A program made the position numbers and the translations under genes. A stretch of DNA of 64,000 bases from Manis javanica. Its lineage: Eukaryota; Chordata; Mammalia; Pholidota; Manidae. This document shows positions 12,885 to 24,350 of this stretch, piece by piece (within the stretch, counting starts at the first letter, position 1; the number at the start of each line of letters is the position of its first letter). The notes below the pieces were generated by a model. That model had not been told where the DNA came from. It worked only from the letters and a program-made list of their open reading frames with translations, and did not search any database. The stretch is from the NCBI RefSeq assembly GCF_040802235.1, contig NC_133156.1, forward strand, positions 111,444,173 through 111,508,172, given 5' to 3'.

Positions 12885-15800
12885 CTTATGAATTATCAGA
12901 ATGGATGAGGATATTTCTAGATAGATTAGAGAATCTGCCAGGTTACATGATATCTTTTAGTGAACTGGCTTTTTATGTTCTGGTACAATCCATTTTAAAC
13001 AGAGAAAGTCAGCTCATATGACTCAATACTCTATTGCCATGCATTCCATGACATTGCCTCTTTTATTTTGTGTCTGGTTGTTTGCTGAAGGAAGCATGTT
13101 TACTGATTGTGACATCTTGACCTTTGGCTCTCTGTCTAGCTCTTCCCTTCTGTGATCAGTGTTCTGCTCTGCTCTTGGTTTTACACTAATCTTCACTTTT
13201 CTTCTTGTATCTTTTGATATCAGAAAGTGATAGACATGTAAGACCTTTAGGCAAAAATTGCCAGTCACCTTGCTTTTGACTTTGCCCTATTCCAGCTTAG
13301 CCCTTGTCTCCCAGTTTTGACCCATCTCCCATTGTTGGACTTGCCTGCTGATCTTGCTTTCTCCAGCTCCAACACGCTATATGGCTGAAACTCATTCCTC
13401 TGGGTCTTTTCAGTCTCACTCACATGAGATTGTCTTTTTTCTTGCCCTTTCCCCAGATCCTGAGACCCTAAAACTTGACAAGATTTACTTTTCTGGCCCA
13501 GAAAATTTGTTCCTCCAGTAAGGGCTTTTGGTATGAAATGCTGATCACTCTTCATTTCCCTCTCCAAATTCATTCTTTATCCTTCTCTGCCCAGCTCTGT
13601 TACTCAAGAGCCTGACTTCTTTATGGACTGTATCACTCAAGCTCTGTTGCCTTCTGGTTTCCACTTGGGTTCAACAATGAGATAAAGGAAGGTGCAATTT
13701 TATTCTCTCTGCTTCTCCTTGCCTGTTTTGGTCAACGGCCATCTTCCTTTATTTACTGTCACAACTATTTTAATTAGGTGGCCCTGCTCCTATTGCTCTG
13801 GCTCTTACTGGGTAATGTGATCCTGTTTTTGTCCCTCTAGTGGAGAGGAGGTAAAAAGCTTTCCATCATAGCTAGTCCTTGCATGATTCACTATCCTTCA
13901 TTGGTAGCCTTATTCTGGCCCATACTTTTGTAAATAGTTGTATTATTATACTTTCTTCAATTATCCCTTTGATTTTTGTTACCATCTGTTTCTTGCAGAA
14001 TCCCTGACTGATACATGGGTATTGAGAAGAAGACACAAAATGTGTGTAATTGACAGTAATAGGTCTTTATGAATGTAATTGCCCTTTGGGGGATAGTAAT
14101 GTGAAGGTCACAATATATGTCTCAGAGTTATGTGTACATAACATCTTCAGCAGATGGAAAAACAATATTGTGAGGAGAAGATTGCTTGAGGAATATGGAG
14201 CATTAAGATTTTCTCTCTGAGAGGATGAAATTTTAGAATGGGTGCCCTTGGACAGCCTTCTATTAAGTTAATACTTTATAGAATAGGCATAGTAACAGGC
14301 AATAGAATAGGGATAAAGAAGGTTAGAGCAGAAGTTGAAGCCACGTGCATGAATCAGCTAGTCTACCTAGAGAGCACTTGGACTGCTTTCCTCCTTTGGG
14401 GGTAGTAATGAGTGCCCGCCATACTGGAGCCAACTCATGAATTGAGTGCATATCTGTAAAGTCAAGAAAAAACTGCATAACTTTGGGGACTGGCTTTCCT
14501 CTTTACAGAGGCAGAAAAAGAACAGTGGACAAAGCTCACTGATTCCAGTGAGGAATGGGTAAGAACATTTTAGCTGAACAGCACTTTGAGGGTACAACAG
14601 AGCCATTTCTGGTGTTGCTGCAGACTTCAGTGGTTCTGTGCTTTATAAGTTGAGCAGGAAGAAGTGCTCATGAGCATGCATCTTGTGAAGAGTAATGACA
14701 AAGGATGCTGGAAACTTCTGCAAGAACTGTGAGGCTATAGAAACAACAGAAAAAGTTTGACCAGTTAGAAGGTAAGTCATCTTGATGTGCACTCACTTTC
14801 TAGTGACATGGCAATGGTGGCACACTGAAAGTTCAGTTCAACCCAATATCTGGTTAGCAAATTATTGCCTTAATCTGCTGGGTTACAACCCTAAGGTATC
14901 TCTATACCTTTAAAGCCTATCAGATTGCAGGAAATTTGGGGTATTCAATCACTGCATGCAGACTCTGGTATTTTCATCAAAAACCTTGAACTATGCAGCC
15001 AAATTTAATTGGAGACTTTAGGAATTATCTTGTAATTTATTCTGTGCTAACAGCTAAGTGAGTTCATTCTGGACCCAAGTTGATTTTTTTTGGCCTATTA
15101 TTCCAATCTGAATTGGCTTTCTATGGCAGATCAAAGTTAATAGATCATGGGCTTAAACAAGGGACTATCATTAGCAGAATGAAATGAAGCCATATTTAGG
15201 GAAATCATGAAATCCCTTGTGCTTCAGACAGAATTTAAAAAGAGGAACAATATATATGTAACCTTTTTTTGAGGACACTGAGTAGTCGAATACTGATTGA
15301 AAATTAGTGTTAAAAATAGAAGTGCCATGTTCTAAAATTTTAAGTCATAGAGAAAAACGATGACAATAAATATTTTATCTTTTGACCCATGTCACTCGAA
15401 GTGGCTGCTGATACAGACCCAGTTCATCAAATTCTGCTCAGTGTTCACTGGGCAAAGGTAATTTCAGACCTATCTCTCTGTATTTGCCCTGAATTAAGTC
15501 TCTACCCTCTGTATTTCTCCTGTTCTATCTCACTCAGTAAAGAATCACACAAACCCACACTCCTAGTGAATAAAGCTATTATTTAATGGAATCTTTTTAC
15601 TGTGGAACCAAATTATTTTAATTGGCTTAAAGTAATACTAAATGCTGAAAGCCGAGTACACAACCTCCGGCCCTGCTGGTGTTTAAGATACCATACTCTT
15701 CATACTTTCTGGTGAGAGTCTCAGGCCTATCTCTGAAGAAGAGCCAAATGTAAATAAATTCATAGGGTTTAGATCAGGGTTTTGCCAATGTATATTATGT

Positions 15801-16654
15801 CTCATATAAAACCTTATTATATAACTTCCTTCCTTGGGTTTTGCAGAGTTCTCATTTGTTGACATTCAGGGTGTGTCTAGAAAGTGTATTTTTGATTTAT
15901 CCTACTCACCTAGGCAGAGTGCCCTGGACATTAGGGGGTCTAGTTTATACTTCGTGGTTTATTTTTTGTGGTTGTGTGTTTCCTATATTTTGTTCATGTG
16001 CCCTTGGAATTCTCAGGAAAAGCTTAACAGCTCATTTTTATAAATCAATAAATAAGTAAGTAATATATCATGGATCAAAGGCCACACCAGCAGCAACTTT
16101 GGGAGAATTATATTGTCCTAGGCACTTATGTACTTATAATGATGATATCCTTGGACCCAAGGCCTAACACATTTTTCATTAGAACTATTATATTCCATAC
16201 AAAATCAACAATTACAAACACTAGTGACAATGATTAAAATTCAACAGGCTTCTTTTACAGGCTCAGAGTTTAGTATTCTCATGTCTTTCTCTTTGGCCTG
16301 ACTTCTTTATGTATTTCAGAATTCCCTTGTTTGACTTCCAAAAACTACTCTGGTAATACCTCTTAAACCCAGAGGCACAATTGAAGAAGAATGAAACTTG
16401 GAATTCTTGAATCGCTAATGAGCCTCCCAGGAGCCAGGTCAAGCTTAGGAATTCCATCCAGGAGCAAGCATGCCTATCACTCTCCCTGCTCCTGGTCAAA
16501 CCTTAGAACCTTTAGTCCAAGGAGGGATTTTATCTCTTGTAATATCCATGAGGTTTCCTTTGGGAAGAAATGAGAGCTTGAGATGCTTACTCCTCAGGAG
16601 TTATATTCTAGAATGTTTCCTCTACATACGTGGATTTTCATCTGCCCTATTTAG
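12885..16654. other. Unassigned DNA, 3.8 kb
   Basis: No repeat family is firmly recognised. Two consecutive minus-strand frames (13265-13573, about 102 codons, and 13023-13268) show no domain, no biased composition and no conserved start context, so I do not call a gene. A 'CCCTGACTGATACATGG' stretch near 14003-14019 resembles ends of some old LTR repeats. Confidence 0.4.
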
Positions 16655-16735
16655 CACGGTCTCCCAGCCCCCAGCACAGTGCCTGGCACAGAGAGGGCTC
16701 ACACAGTAGTTGTTGAATTCATGAATGAATAAGTA
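16655..16735 (+). mobile_element. L2 3' tail
   Basis: 'CCCCCAGCACAGTGCCTGGCACAG' is followed by 'GGGCTCACACAGTAGTTGTTGAATTCATGAATGAATAA'. These are the terminal L2 hallmarks (CAGCACAGTGCCTGGCACATAGTAGG…TTGTTGAATGAATGAA). Confidence 0.65.
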
Positions 16736-17174
16736 CAACTTTTAAAAGCAGGTAGAAAACCCAACAATTTAGTAGGCAGTCTTAAGTCTCTAACCTATAC
16801 CTACCTTATACATATATTAGATACACATAATATACATATATACACCTATATTTCAAAGCAAAACAGATGTTTTATGAATATAAGAAAATAAATACAGGGA
16901 GTTGGAGAAAAGGACAGGCAAAGTAGAAGAGACAGAAGACAAAAATTACAGCACTTTGCTTTGATAATGTGATTGGATATTTTGCTATGTTAATATGCTT
17001 TCTTTTCTGCTTAATTGTCTTATTTTGGCTTTTTCTTCCTGTTCTGTGGTGAATAGTACTGGGCAGAGTTAAGCAAACTCCTGGCCATTGAAACTGGTTC
17101 TAAAAGCATTTTCATCCCTTTCATCATTTTATTCTCAAGTAATCAAGAACAATAATGTCCATACCAAAAGAAAC
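16736..17174. other. Unassigned DNA with an AT-rich stretch
   Basis: A TACATATA-rich low-complexity stretch lies at about 16808-16850. Nothing else is recognised. Confidence 0.5.
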
Positions 17175-17395
17175 TCATTTGTTTAGAAGCCTTACTCTGT
17201 GCCAGGCCTGAGCCTAAGGGTGCTTTATGCATAATTGCACTGAATTTCTTATGACTACCCTATAAAGTAGATGCCGTGGTTTCTTACACTCTGCAGATGA
17301 AGAGATTGAGGTGAGGAGGTTTTAAGGAGCTAAGTTTCTTTGCCTAAGATCACACAGCAAGCATTAGCTAGTTTGAAAACAGGCAGTCTTTCCCT
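17175..17395 (-). mobile_element. MIR SINE, near full length
   Basis: Reverse-complement MIR landmarks appear in order: 'CTCTGTGCCAGGCCTGAGCCTAAGGGTGCTTTATGCATAATT', 'ACTACCCTATAAAGTAGATG', 'CTCTGCAGATGAAGAGATTGAGG', 'TGCCTAAGATCACACAGCAAG', and 'AACAGGCAGTCTTTCC'. This covers almost the whole MIR length. Confidence 0.8.
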
Positions 17396-18288
17396 ACACC
17401 CTTTTCCTGGGTGCCCAGTGTCCTCAGTGCAATCTTCCTGGTGCCCACAACCCCCAATTTGTGCTCATTCTGGCTGTGAAGCCTCAGGGGTCCTTCAGGG
17501 TCTCAGGATGGGCTTTCCTAATCTTACACTCTTCAAAACTAGTCTTGTGTTTTTCATAGCCTTGCTCTGAGAATTAAATCTTTGCTAATGGAGTAAGAGC
17601 TGATAGAGACAAGTTGTTGTCATTCCAAGAAAATTCATTTATATGTTTAACAGAGTTTCCTGAAGATTGTGCTCTGCTCCTAGGAGTGACAATATTGAGA
17701 AACTCAGGCAGTTGGTAGATCTTTGGGGGAGGGGCACTACTTTGGTTGAGGCTGACTTTTCAGTGCCCTTCAAATCACACTAAAAAAGCAGATGCCTTTT
17801 TAGCATATGCTCTGGGCAGATTTGATGAGGGAGAAAGTGTTTCATGTTCCTTCATTATTTATGAGTAATTCTAGTCAGGCTCATTCATATGTATGTACTC
17901 ATTTCCCCTTTTGCCTATGGGAGCATCCAGGGAAGATTTTGCCTGTATTTTTTGGGGTTTCTTAGGAAAAAGGGTGGTTTGACACAGGAAAAAGAGACTG
18001 CATTGCTCTTTTTGATTGACATTTGTGCTGATGCAGCAAGCAAACAAGCTTCTCTGTGGGTGTGTGTGTTCTGAATCAATTCAAAAGTCCTCCTTTAATG
18101 GTATTATCTGTTGTGGTATATATATGTGAATGGGGAAAAGAAGAGGGGAGGTGAGAGAGGCAAGAGAGAAAAGGAAAGAAGGAGAGAATAAAACCCTGGA
18201 TTTAATTTGGAATTGAGTTCACATCTGTGCCTTTCTATGAGATATATTGGAAATAAAAATTCCAATCTTGAATTACTTGATTTCAGTT

Positions 18289-18290
<2 letters not shown>
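17396..18290. other. Unassigned DNA
   Basis: No feature is supported. Both strands carry only short open frames. Confidence 0.5.

Positions 18291-18328
<38 letters not shown>
18291..18328. repeat. (GT)n microsatellite
   Basis: An almost pure GT dinucleotide run of about 19 units with one GC interruption. Together with the GA run 12 bp downstream it forms a compound microsatellite. Confidence 0.95.
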
Positions 18329-18332
<4 letters not shown>

Positions 18333-18340
18333 AGAGACAA

Positions 18341-18360
18341 AGAGAGAGAGAGAGAGAGAG
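18341..18360. repeat. (GA)n microsatellite
   Basis: About ten uninterrupted GA units, the second part of the compound tract that begins at 18291. Confidence 0.95.
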
Positions 18361-18391
18361 TCGTGATTGGAAGCTCAGAAAAAAAGCACTA

Positions 18392-18545
18392 ATGGTGGAA
18401 AGAACAATGTTCTTTTATATGGAAGACCTGGGGTCCTGTATTCACCCTGCTGTATCTCGGCTGTGAGAACTTGGGCAAGTTAGCTCACCTCCCTGATATT
18501 CAACTAAGAGACCCTCTCAGTTTGGACATGCTGTAATTCTATGAG
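18392..18545 (+). mobile_element. MIR SINE, diverged
   Basis: 'GAGAACTTGGGCAAGTTAGCTCACCTCCCTG' corresponds to the MIR core (TGTGACCTTGGGCAAGTTACTTAACCTCTCTG). It is preceded by a degraded 'GACCTGGGGTCCTGTATTCACCC' (MIR: GCCTGGGTTCGAATCCTGG). The distal half is hard to follow. Confidence 0.6.
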
Positions 18546-18602
18546 TCAATGATTTAAATCTTTGCCATTTGTAAATCTTTACGTAAAAGACTTCAACAGC
18601 TG

Positions 18603-18880
18603 TCTTAGGTTGAGTTTCCAAGAAGCAGACCCTGAAACAAACATCCCTACGCAAGTGATTTTTTTAAAGAGATGTGTCACAGGGAAGAGCAGTAAAAGTG
18701 AATGGGAAGCAGGACAGGAATAGTAGGAAGCCGAGCAAAGATCCATTTTAGGCAGAGTTCTGCAGAATGGCTATTAGCCTTATCCACAAGAGAGCTCTGG
18801 AGTGTTGTTTGTGCCTCAGAGTTGTCATGACATTAGCAAGGGACTTGGGTTTCCTACCCCTGTCACTTGTTAAGGGCCAC
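18603..18880 (+). mobile_element. Unnamed ancient repeat, copy A
   Basis: First of four same-orientation copies (others at 24968, 30890 and 48160). It has a start like 'AGGTTGAGTTTCCAAGAAGCAGACCCTG', a 'GCAAGTGATTTTTT' segment, 'GGGAAGCAGGA', 'AGAGCTCTGGAG' (18791-18802), and 'GACTTGGGTTTCCTACCCC'. The shared 12-mer and the conserved order point to one interspersed family. It is probably an old LTR or non-autonomous element, but I cannot name it. Confidence 0.55.
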
Positions 18881-19218
18881 CTTGTCTCCCTTTCCCACTT
18901 TCTCTCCAGTTCCCTAAACTTTTGATTTCTCTTGGCCATGTGTGCAAAGGGACTTCAGTGGCCTAAGGGCAGTTCTCCTAAAAAGAGTAGGTGCTGGCTG
19001 TCGGAAGTGAAAGCATACCCAAGGGGGAATGGTGCACAGAAATGATGGAATGAGATCTGAGGAGAACTGCGTGGAGCACTGTTCTGCTCCATTCTACCAT
19101 GCATTATGAAAATGGCTAAGTTTGTGACATGGCTAAATTGCTGTCAATATTGAATTTCCATGGAGAGAAAGATTGTAAATAAGACTTAGAAAGCAGCCAC
19201 TCTCTTTCTATGGCTCAC

Positions 19219-19432
19219 TAGTGAGGCCAGATGCCATTGTCAAACCAAACCAATTCTTATCCTCAAATCTGATTGCTGGCAAAATTTCAGGATATACAGG
19301 AAAAACACCAACAATATCTGCTACAATATAGAACTTTGATTCTCTTAGTTCAGAATAAGGCAGAGGTAGTCCGAAGGCAAAAGTTTTCTGCTCTTTGTGC
19401 ATAGTGTCCAGAATCTTATAAATGAGAACACA
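19219..19432 (-). other. Exon-like open frame, product unknown
   Basis: Read on the minus strand, a pyrimidine-rich tract ending TTCCTTTCAG abuts an interval open in one frame for 71 codons, ending at a possible donor CTA/GTGAGC (GT at 19218-19217). The frame stays open to a TAG at 19208-19210. Its composition looks protein-like, with hydrophobic strands (FYIVADIVGVFPVYPEILP) alternating with charged stretches, no low complexity and no transposon similarity. I do not recognise the protein. The donor is weak (A at -1), there is no second exon to pair it with, and random open frames this long are common in 64 kb. It could be a coding exon, a pseudogene exon or chance. Confidence 0.3.
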
Positions 19433-21063
19433 CTGAAAGGAATCACATAAAGGTTAAAAACAAACTAACAGAAAGGTAGCTGGGGGAATGTGTGCATATT
19501 CAATTCTGAAAAACAAAGATATTTATGTACAATTTACAGGCACTGGTTTTATTATTTCTCAGACATAGTTATTTTTTCAAGTGAGTTACTCATTTTCTTT
19601 CAAAAATGTCTACATACTTAAAATGTTTTCCTTATGAATCAATTTTTTATTTGACAGAAGTAAGGATACTTGTGCCCATAAAAAATGCCATGTGTTTTTG
19701 AAGTGTTAGAAAAAACAGCTCTTTGGCTTTAAACAAAGCTGAGGCAAGAATATAGGAGAGCAGCTGCAGAATGACAGAAAAAATGTAAGATAATGAGACA
19801 CACGAGAGAATGTATAATTTACTGTGGGGCTTGAAGCAAATGGCAGGGGGAGGAACATAAATGAAAAAACAGTTTAAAATAGTGACTAAAATGACTTTAA
19901 ATCCAATAAAACATAAAATGAATCAATTAGTGCTTACATGTTGGAAGAGGCATGATGCTGTGAAGGAATCTGGAAAAGGCTGACAGATTTTTAGTCTATG
20001 AATTTAAATTCATAGGACCAACAATCTCTCTGCCTCGAGAGATTTATCTGCTGCTTTTTCTTCTTATACTAGTTGACAAAATGACTTCCTTTCTTTTCCA
20101 TTTTCTGAGATGTGAATCAGTCTGTTATAAAAGCCTCAGTTTTTAGTTTTCTGAAAACATTCCACAAGATGTGTGGTAAAATGTGTTCAAGTTTTAGAAA
20201 ATTCTTGGAACTCCCACTAAACTGTGGCTCTCTTGCATGTGGGTTTAAGAGGTGCTTCTTAGTTGTTGACCAGAGTTGTCTCATTGTGCTGGGTTGATGG
20301 AATTCCGGGGAATAATGGCAAGTAGCAAGTGGCCCTCTATAGAGCCTGTTTACTTTTTCCTGATTTTTAATTATGTTGTCCAATAATCTATGTGTTAGAT
20401 TCTATAGCAATAACCATCTAGAGTCTTTGCAGTGAGTGCTTATTCCATCCAAGTCACTGGGAAATCATGGAAAGTTTTTAAGAACCTGGAGGCTCTTATG
20501 TGCAGACTGGTTGTCTTCCTGGAATGGTTTACCTGAAGTTTACATTCATGGAAGTAGAGGCCTGGATGACTTCAAGAAACCTTTTATATTTCTAGGAAAA
20601 CAGTGTATTCTCCACAGAGAGTACTTACTCAGAACTGGTTGGATACATGAAGGGCTAAAATAGTAAGAAAATGAGGTTCCCATGTTTTACAAACAAAATG
20701 ACATTTCACCTTAGAATTGTGGGACAATAAGAAATCTTTTATTTTTACCTAAAATCCATTCTAACACACAACTTTTTCACTTTTAGTTTTCCACATTTTT
20801 AAAATTCTAACCAGTGATTCATGTTATAATAGATGTGTGCTTCTAATAGGTTAGTTTTCTAGTCTTTTTCTAATTTTCCTCTAAATTGATGGTATGTGTA
20901 ACTAACAACTTAGCTTGAGGAAGCATGGTAACGTGTTTCTTTCTGAGAGTTTTGAAGTTGTCCCCATATTATCTCATTCACTACAAAAATATATTTTGTG
21001 GAGAAATCTGTATCAGAATTTTGTGACCAGCTATAATCTTCTATTTGTTTCTATTAAGGTAGT
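19433..21063. other. Unassigned DNA
   Basis: No repeat or gene is recognised. Open frames on opposite strands near 20117-20383 overlap each other and look non-coding. Confidence 0.5.
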
Positions 21064-21233
21064 ATTTCTAACAGATGGTCTATGAGCTCAGAGTCACCTT
21101 GAAGGTTTGTAAAAATTCAGATTCCTGGGCTCCAAAAACAAAGCAATGAAGTAGAAATCTAGGGCTTGGGCCCTGGAATCTGTGTTTTCCTAAGCTCACA
21201 ATGTGATTCTTGTGAAAAATTGAGAGTCACTGG
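21064..21233 (+). mobile_element. MER5A-like hAT (Charlie) MITE
   Basis: The order 'TCAGAGTCACCTTGAAGGTTTGTAAAAATTCAGATTCCTGGGCTCC', 'AGAAATCTAGGGCTTGGGCCCTGGAATCTGTGTTTTCCTAAGC' and 'GTGATTCTTGTG…TTGAGAGTCACTGG' follows the roughly 189-bp MER5A palindromic element, which begins CAGTGGTTCTCAA and ends TTGAGAACCACTG. The right terminal inverted repeat is legible and the left is degraded. These are non-autonomous hAT-Charlie DNA transposons, inactive since early placental evolution. Confidence 0.75.
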
Positions 21234-22423
21234 TTTGAAGTGCAGTATGTACCCCAGGCAGAATTGTGCAAGAGGCTTTGTCTCAGTGACCTTTGGCTGC
21301 TCCATGTTCCTCCCCTGTCTTCAGCACCTCTGGTTGTTATGTCAGTACCCCAAATGTATCTTATAATGAATTTACACTAATGTGTCAATCACTTGATTTC
21401 TTGCCTCTCCTACATTGCATACTTTAAAAATATGACTGCTGAGAATAGTAATGCAGGCCTAAAAATGACTGGCTTTCTAATATGGACTCTTAGCCATTGT
21501 AACAAAGTAGTTACCTGGGGGAGCAGACCTCCCCAGCAACAATCACACCACTAATGCAACCTACAACCATTCACCTACTCACCAGCTGACACTTTTAAAG
21601 TCACTTTGTTTTAAGGTCCCTGGAAGGAAGCAGGAGTCTGAATAGGGGTGATACAATCTTTTATTTCCCACTATCCCTTTCAAAGTATTTAGTTAGCGAA
21701 AATTCTTGCCCTGCCCCAGATGAAAACTTGTGCAGTTCCATGACATTTTAGGCCTTTAAAGTAAAAGCATGCAATCTCAGTGGAGTCATTCACAGTGTCT
21801 AGTTTTGTGTAATAATCAAAATTTTGAATTTGATTTAAAATTAAATCTTCCCTTTTCTCTGGCTATGCTTTGCTTTGGGCTGTCTGCACACAGTGGCCTC
21901 CCTCCTTTTATCCCCATCTGGCATTTCTGCTTCCCTCTTAGCTTGATAACTACTATTTCTTATCCTGCCAGGATTGAACTAAGGGGAAACAGAAGGAGTA
22001 AAAGGGATAGGAGAGTTCTTCCTGATCGGTACAACCTCAGACTAGTTTCACGTTCTGAACTACAGGATGCGTCAGTCAGTTCTTCAGGATCTGTTGCAGA
22101 GCACCTTTGGTTGCATGTCTTGTGAAATGGGTGATGCATTTTTCTCAAGTTGGCTATTCCCTCCTCAGCCTGTAGTTTTCTCTCCCCACTCCTTTTCCTC
22201 CTTCCTTTCTTCCCACCCTCCATCTTTCCTTTTTCCTTTTTCTTTGTTTGCTTACCTCAAAGTGATCCTCTTAAACAGTATTTTAAATGGCTTCAAATCA
22301 AACCAAACACTCCTTTCCTTTTGTGTCAACACACATGCATCTTTTTCCTCAACAAATCCTGGGAATACAAGCAGATTATAGTACAACTGCTGCCTCTCCT
22401 TTGCCTTGTACTAGTTAGCCAGC
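21234..22423. other. Unassigned DNA
   Basis: No supported feature. A frame of about 118 codons on + (21769-22125) is overlapped by an equally long frame on -, and neither looks like a protein. A pyrimidine-rich stretch (TTCC/CTTT) occupies about 22150-22250. Confidence 0.45.
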
Positions 22424-22938
22424 TGTTTTTGTTATCTGTTGCTGTGTAACAGACAGCTCACACGGTAGCTTAAAATAACAGTAATTTATTGTTTCTAATG
22501 TTTTCTTCAAGTTTCCTCTTCTTGCCTGTTTCAGCTGGACTTACTCATGAGCTGCCTTCAGTGGAGCAGTTGGCTGGGATGGAAGACCCAAGATGGATTC
22601 ATTCATTCTCATAACAGTGTGTGTGGGCTGTTGCCTGGGGCACCTCTTTTCTCCCCTTGCCAGTGTTTTTCGGTAGGTGAGAATGGCTTCCTAAGTGGTA
22701 GTCTTAGTAGAGTGTCCCAAGACACAATAGTAGAAGCTGCAAAACCTTTTAATGCTTAGGCTTCTTCACATAATGTCACTGTTGTCACATTTTGTTGGTC
22801 AAAGCAAGTCCAAAGGCCAGACCAGATTCAAGGGGGAAGGAAGTATATGCCACGTCTTGATGGAGGAAGTGACAAGTGCAAAAGAGCCTAAATATCATCA
22901 TGAAAGGAATTTGTGGTCATATTTTTTGCTCTATCACA
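22424..22938 (+). mobile_element. Ancient LTR-like repeat, TG...CA bounded
   Basis: It begins 'TGTTTTTGTTATCTGTTGCTGTGTAACAG', continues with 'GCTTAAAATAACAGTAATTTATTG', 'GGCTGGGATGGAAGACCCAAGATGG', 'CATTTTGTTGGTCAAAGCAAGTCCAAAGGCCAGACCAGATTCAAGGGG', and ends near 'GCTCTATCACA'. This is the layout of a very common old mammalian repeat (TTATCTATTGCTGTGTAACAAA…GGTCAAAGCAAGTCACAAGGCC…). About 515 bp with TG/CA ends suggests a solitary LTR, possibly of ERVL class, but the family name is uncertain. No coding region is associated. Confidence 0.6.
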
Positions 22939-24060
22939 CTAACTTCCTAGAACTTTTCAGATTTATGTCAAATACCAGTTCACTATGTCTTTCTAATTGC
23001 AGAAGACATATATCAAGCTCTCTGAGTGGTTTCTTTGAAGAAACTCCTTAATCCTGGGCTTGAGGGCAGGTGAAACAAGGGACAGAAGGTTATGCAGAAC
23101 AGCTCATTTCAAAGAAATCCTCTTTATAAACTTCTCTCTAATTCTGATACCCATATCCTTTTAGACCATCAGGGTGGGTAAGAGTCAAGTAACCAGTTTG
23201 TGGATGACTTCTTTGTAAATTATTTATGTGGTCTCACACCACCTTTGAAATGTAATATTTATTATATCTCGGTGTTGTCACCCTAACTTTATTTTAACAT
23301 TTTCTTATAGTTACTTGAAAAAGATTTCCAAAGCAAGGCCCTCTAAGTTCTGAGCAAACAGTAACTTTAGTGCAGCTTTGGCATCACAGGGGCCAGGGTT
23401 TGACTCCCAGATCTGCCACTTATTTCTTCTGTCTGAGACTTGCGTGATCATCTCTGCAATGATTCTATTAAGATACAACTCATGTGAGGTGTAAGCACAT
23501 TTTGACAATTCTATTCCTCTTTGGCAGTGATTTCCTACAGTGCCACATCACCCAGTTATAGCTGGTAGTGTGTAAAATAATGAAGTCTGCTTGGGGTTTC
23601 CAAGAGAGCTCTCAAAGGTGAAGCCTCTTTCCTTTGACACTCTTCTCTCCTTTTCCTAGCTTGGATGTTAACTATGTGAGGACCTGATATCTGGGGCTAA
23701 GGCAGCCATCTCATGACCAAGAGGAGATAAGCCCAAGGACAAAAGGCCACTTCACTTAGAATAGTGGAAATAAGAAATTGGCAGAAGATTCTGGCTGATA
23801 CATTGAACCAAACCAGAAGTGCCTCTTCCAGGATTCTTAATATGTGTGAGAGTTAAATGTCTTTATTAATCTGTTACTGATGGTTAAGTATTTTACTTGC
23901 AGCCCAGAGCATCTTAATAGAGTGGTTATAATTGTATGCAGGGAAGGGGTTAGTTCCTAACTTTTTCAGATAGATTAAAAAACAAGGCTGAGAGTTAAAT
24001 AAATCCCTAAGCCATGCTGTTAATCAGTAGCAGATAGAGACCTAGCAACTCATTTCTAGT
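22939..24060. other. Unassigned DNA
   Basis: No recognisable repeat or exon. Confidence 0.5.
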
Positions 24061-24115
24061 AGGTGCTAAATATTTATTAAGCACCTACTAAGTACAAGTC
24101 CTTAAGAGGTATCTT
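24061..24115 (-). mobile_element. MIR or L2 tail fragment, reverse
   Basis: 'AAATATTTATTAAGCACCTACTAAGTACAAG' matches the reverse complement of the shared MIR/L2 tail (…CACATAGTAGGTGCTCAATAAATATTT). Only about 55 bp is visible. Confidence 0.5.
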
Positions 24116-24144
24116 TCCATTTCTAGGCCTGATGTGAGGAAAAC

Positions 24145-24350
24145 AAGTCGGCAAAGTGGAAAGGACACAGGCATTGGATCTACACACAGGCCCACTTGTG
24201 CCACTTAATCACCATGTGATTTGAGACAAGTCTCCCTCCTCTGAGCTAAGTTTCCACAGCTGGCAAGTACAGTTGTGCTGACCCAGCAAGGTTGTGACAA
24301 GGATTTATGCAAAATTAAGTAAGATAATGTCTATGAATCCTTTTACAAGA
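24145..24350 (+). mobile_element. MIR SINE, near full length
   Basis: 'AAGTGGAAAGGACACAGGCATTGGATC', 'TTGTGCCACTTAATCACCATGTGATTTGAGACAAGTCTCCCTCCTCTGAGC', 'GTTGTGACAAGGATTTATGCAAAATTAAGTAAGATAATGT' follow the MIR consensus from the 5' region through the core (CCACTTACTAGCTGTGTGACC) to the distal GGATTAAATGAGATAATG. The poly-tail end is not clear. Confidence 0.78.

Noticed and set aside
13265-13573. 102-codon minus-strand Lys/Gln-rich frame
   Set aside because: No domain, no recognisable homologue, no exon boundaries; length within chance for 64 kb.
21769-22125. 118-codon plus-strand frame
   Set aside because: Opposed by a similarly long minus-strand frame and runs into pyrimidine-rich low-complexity sequence.
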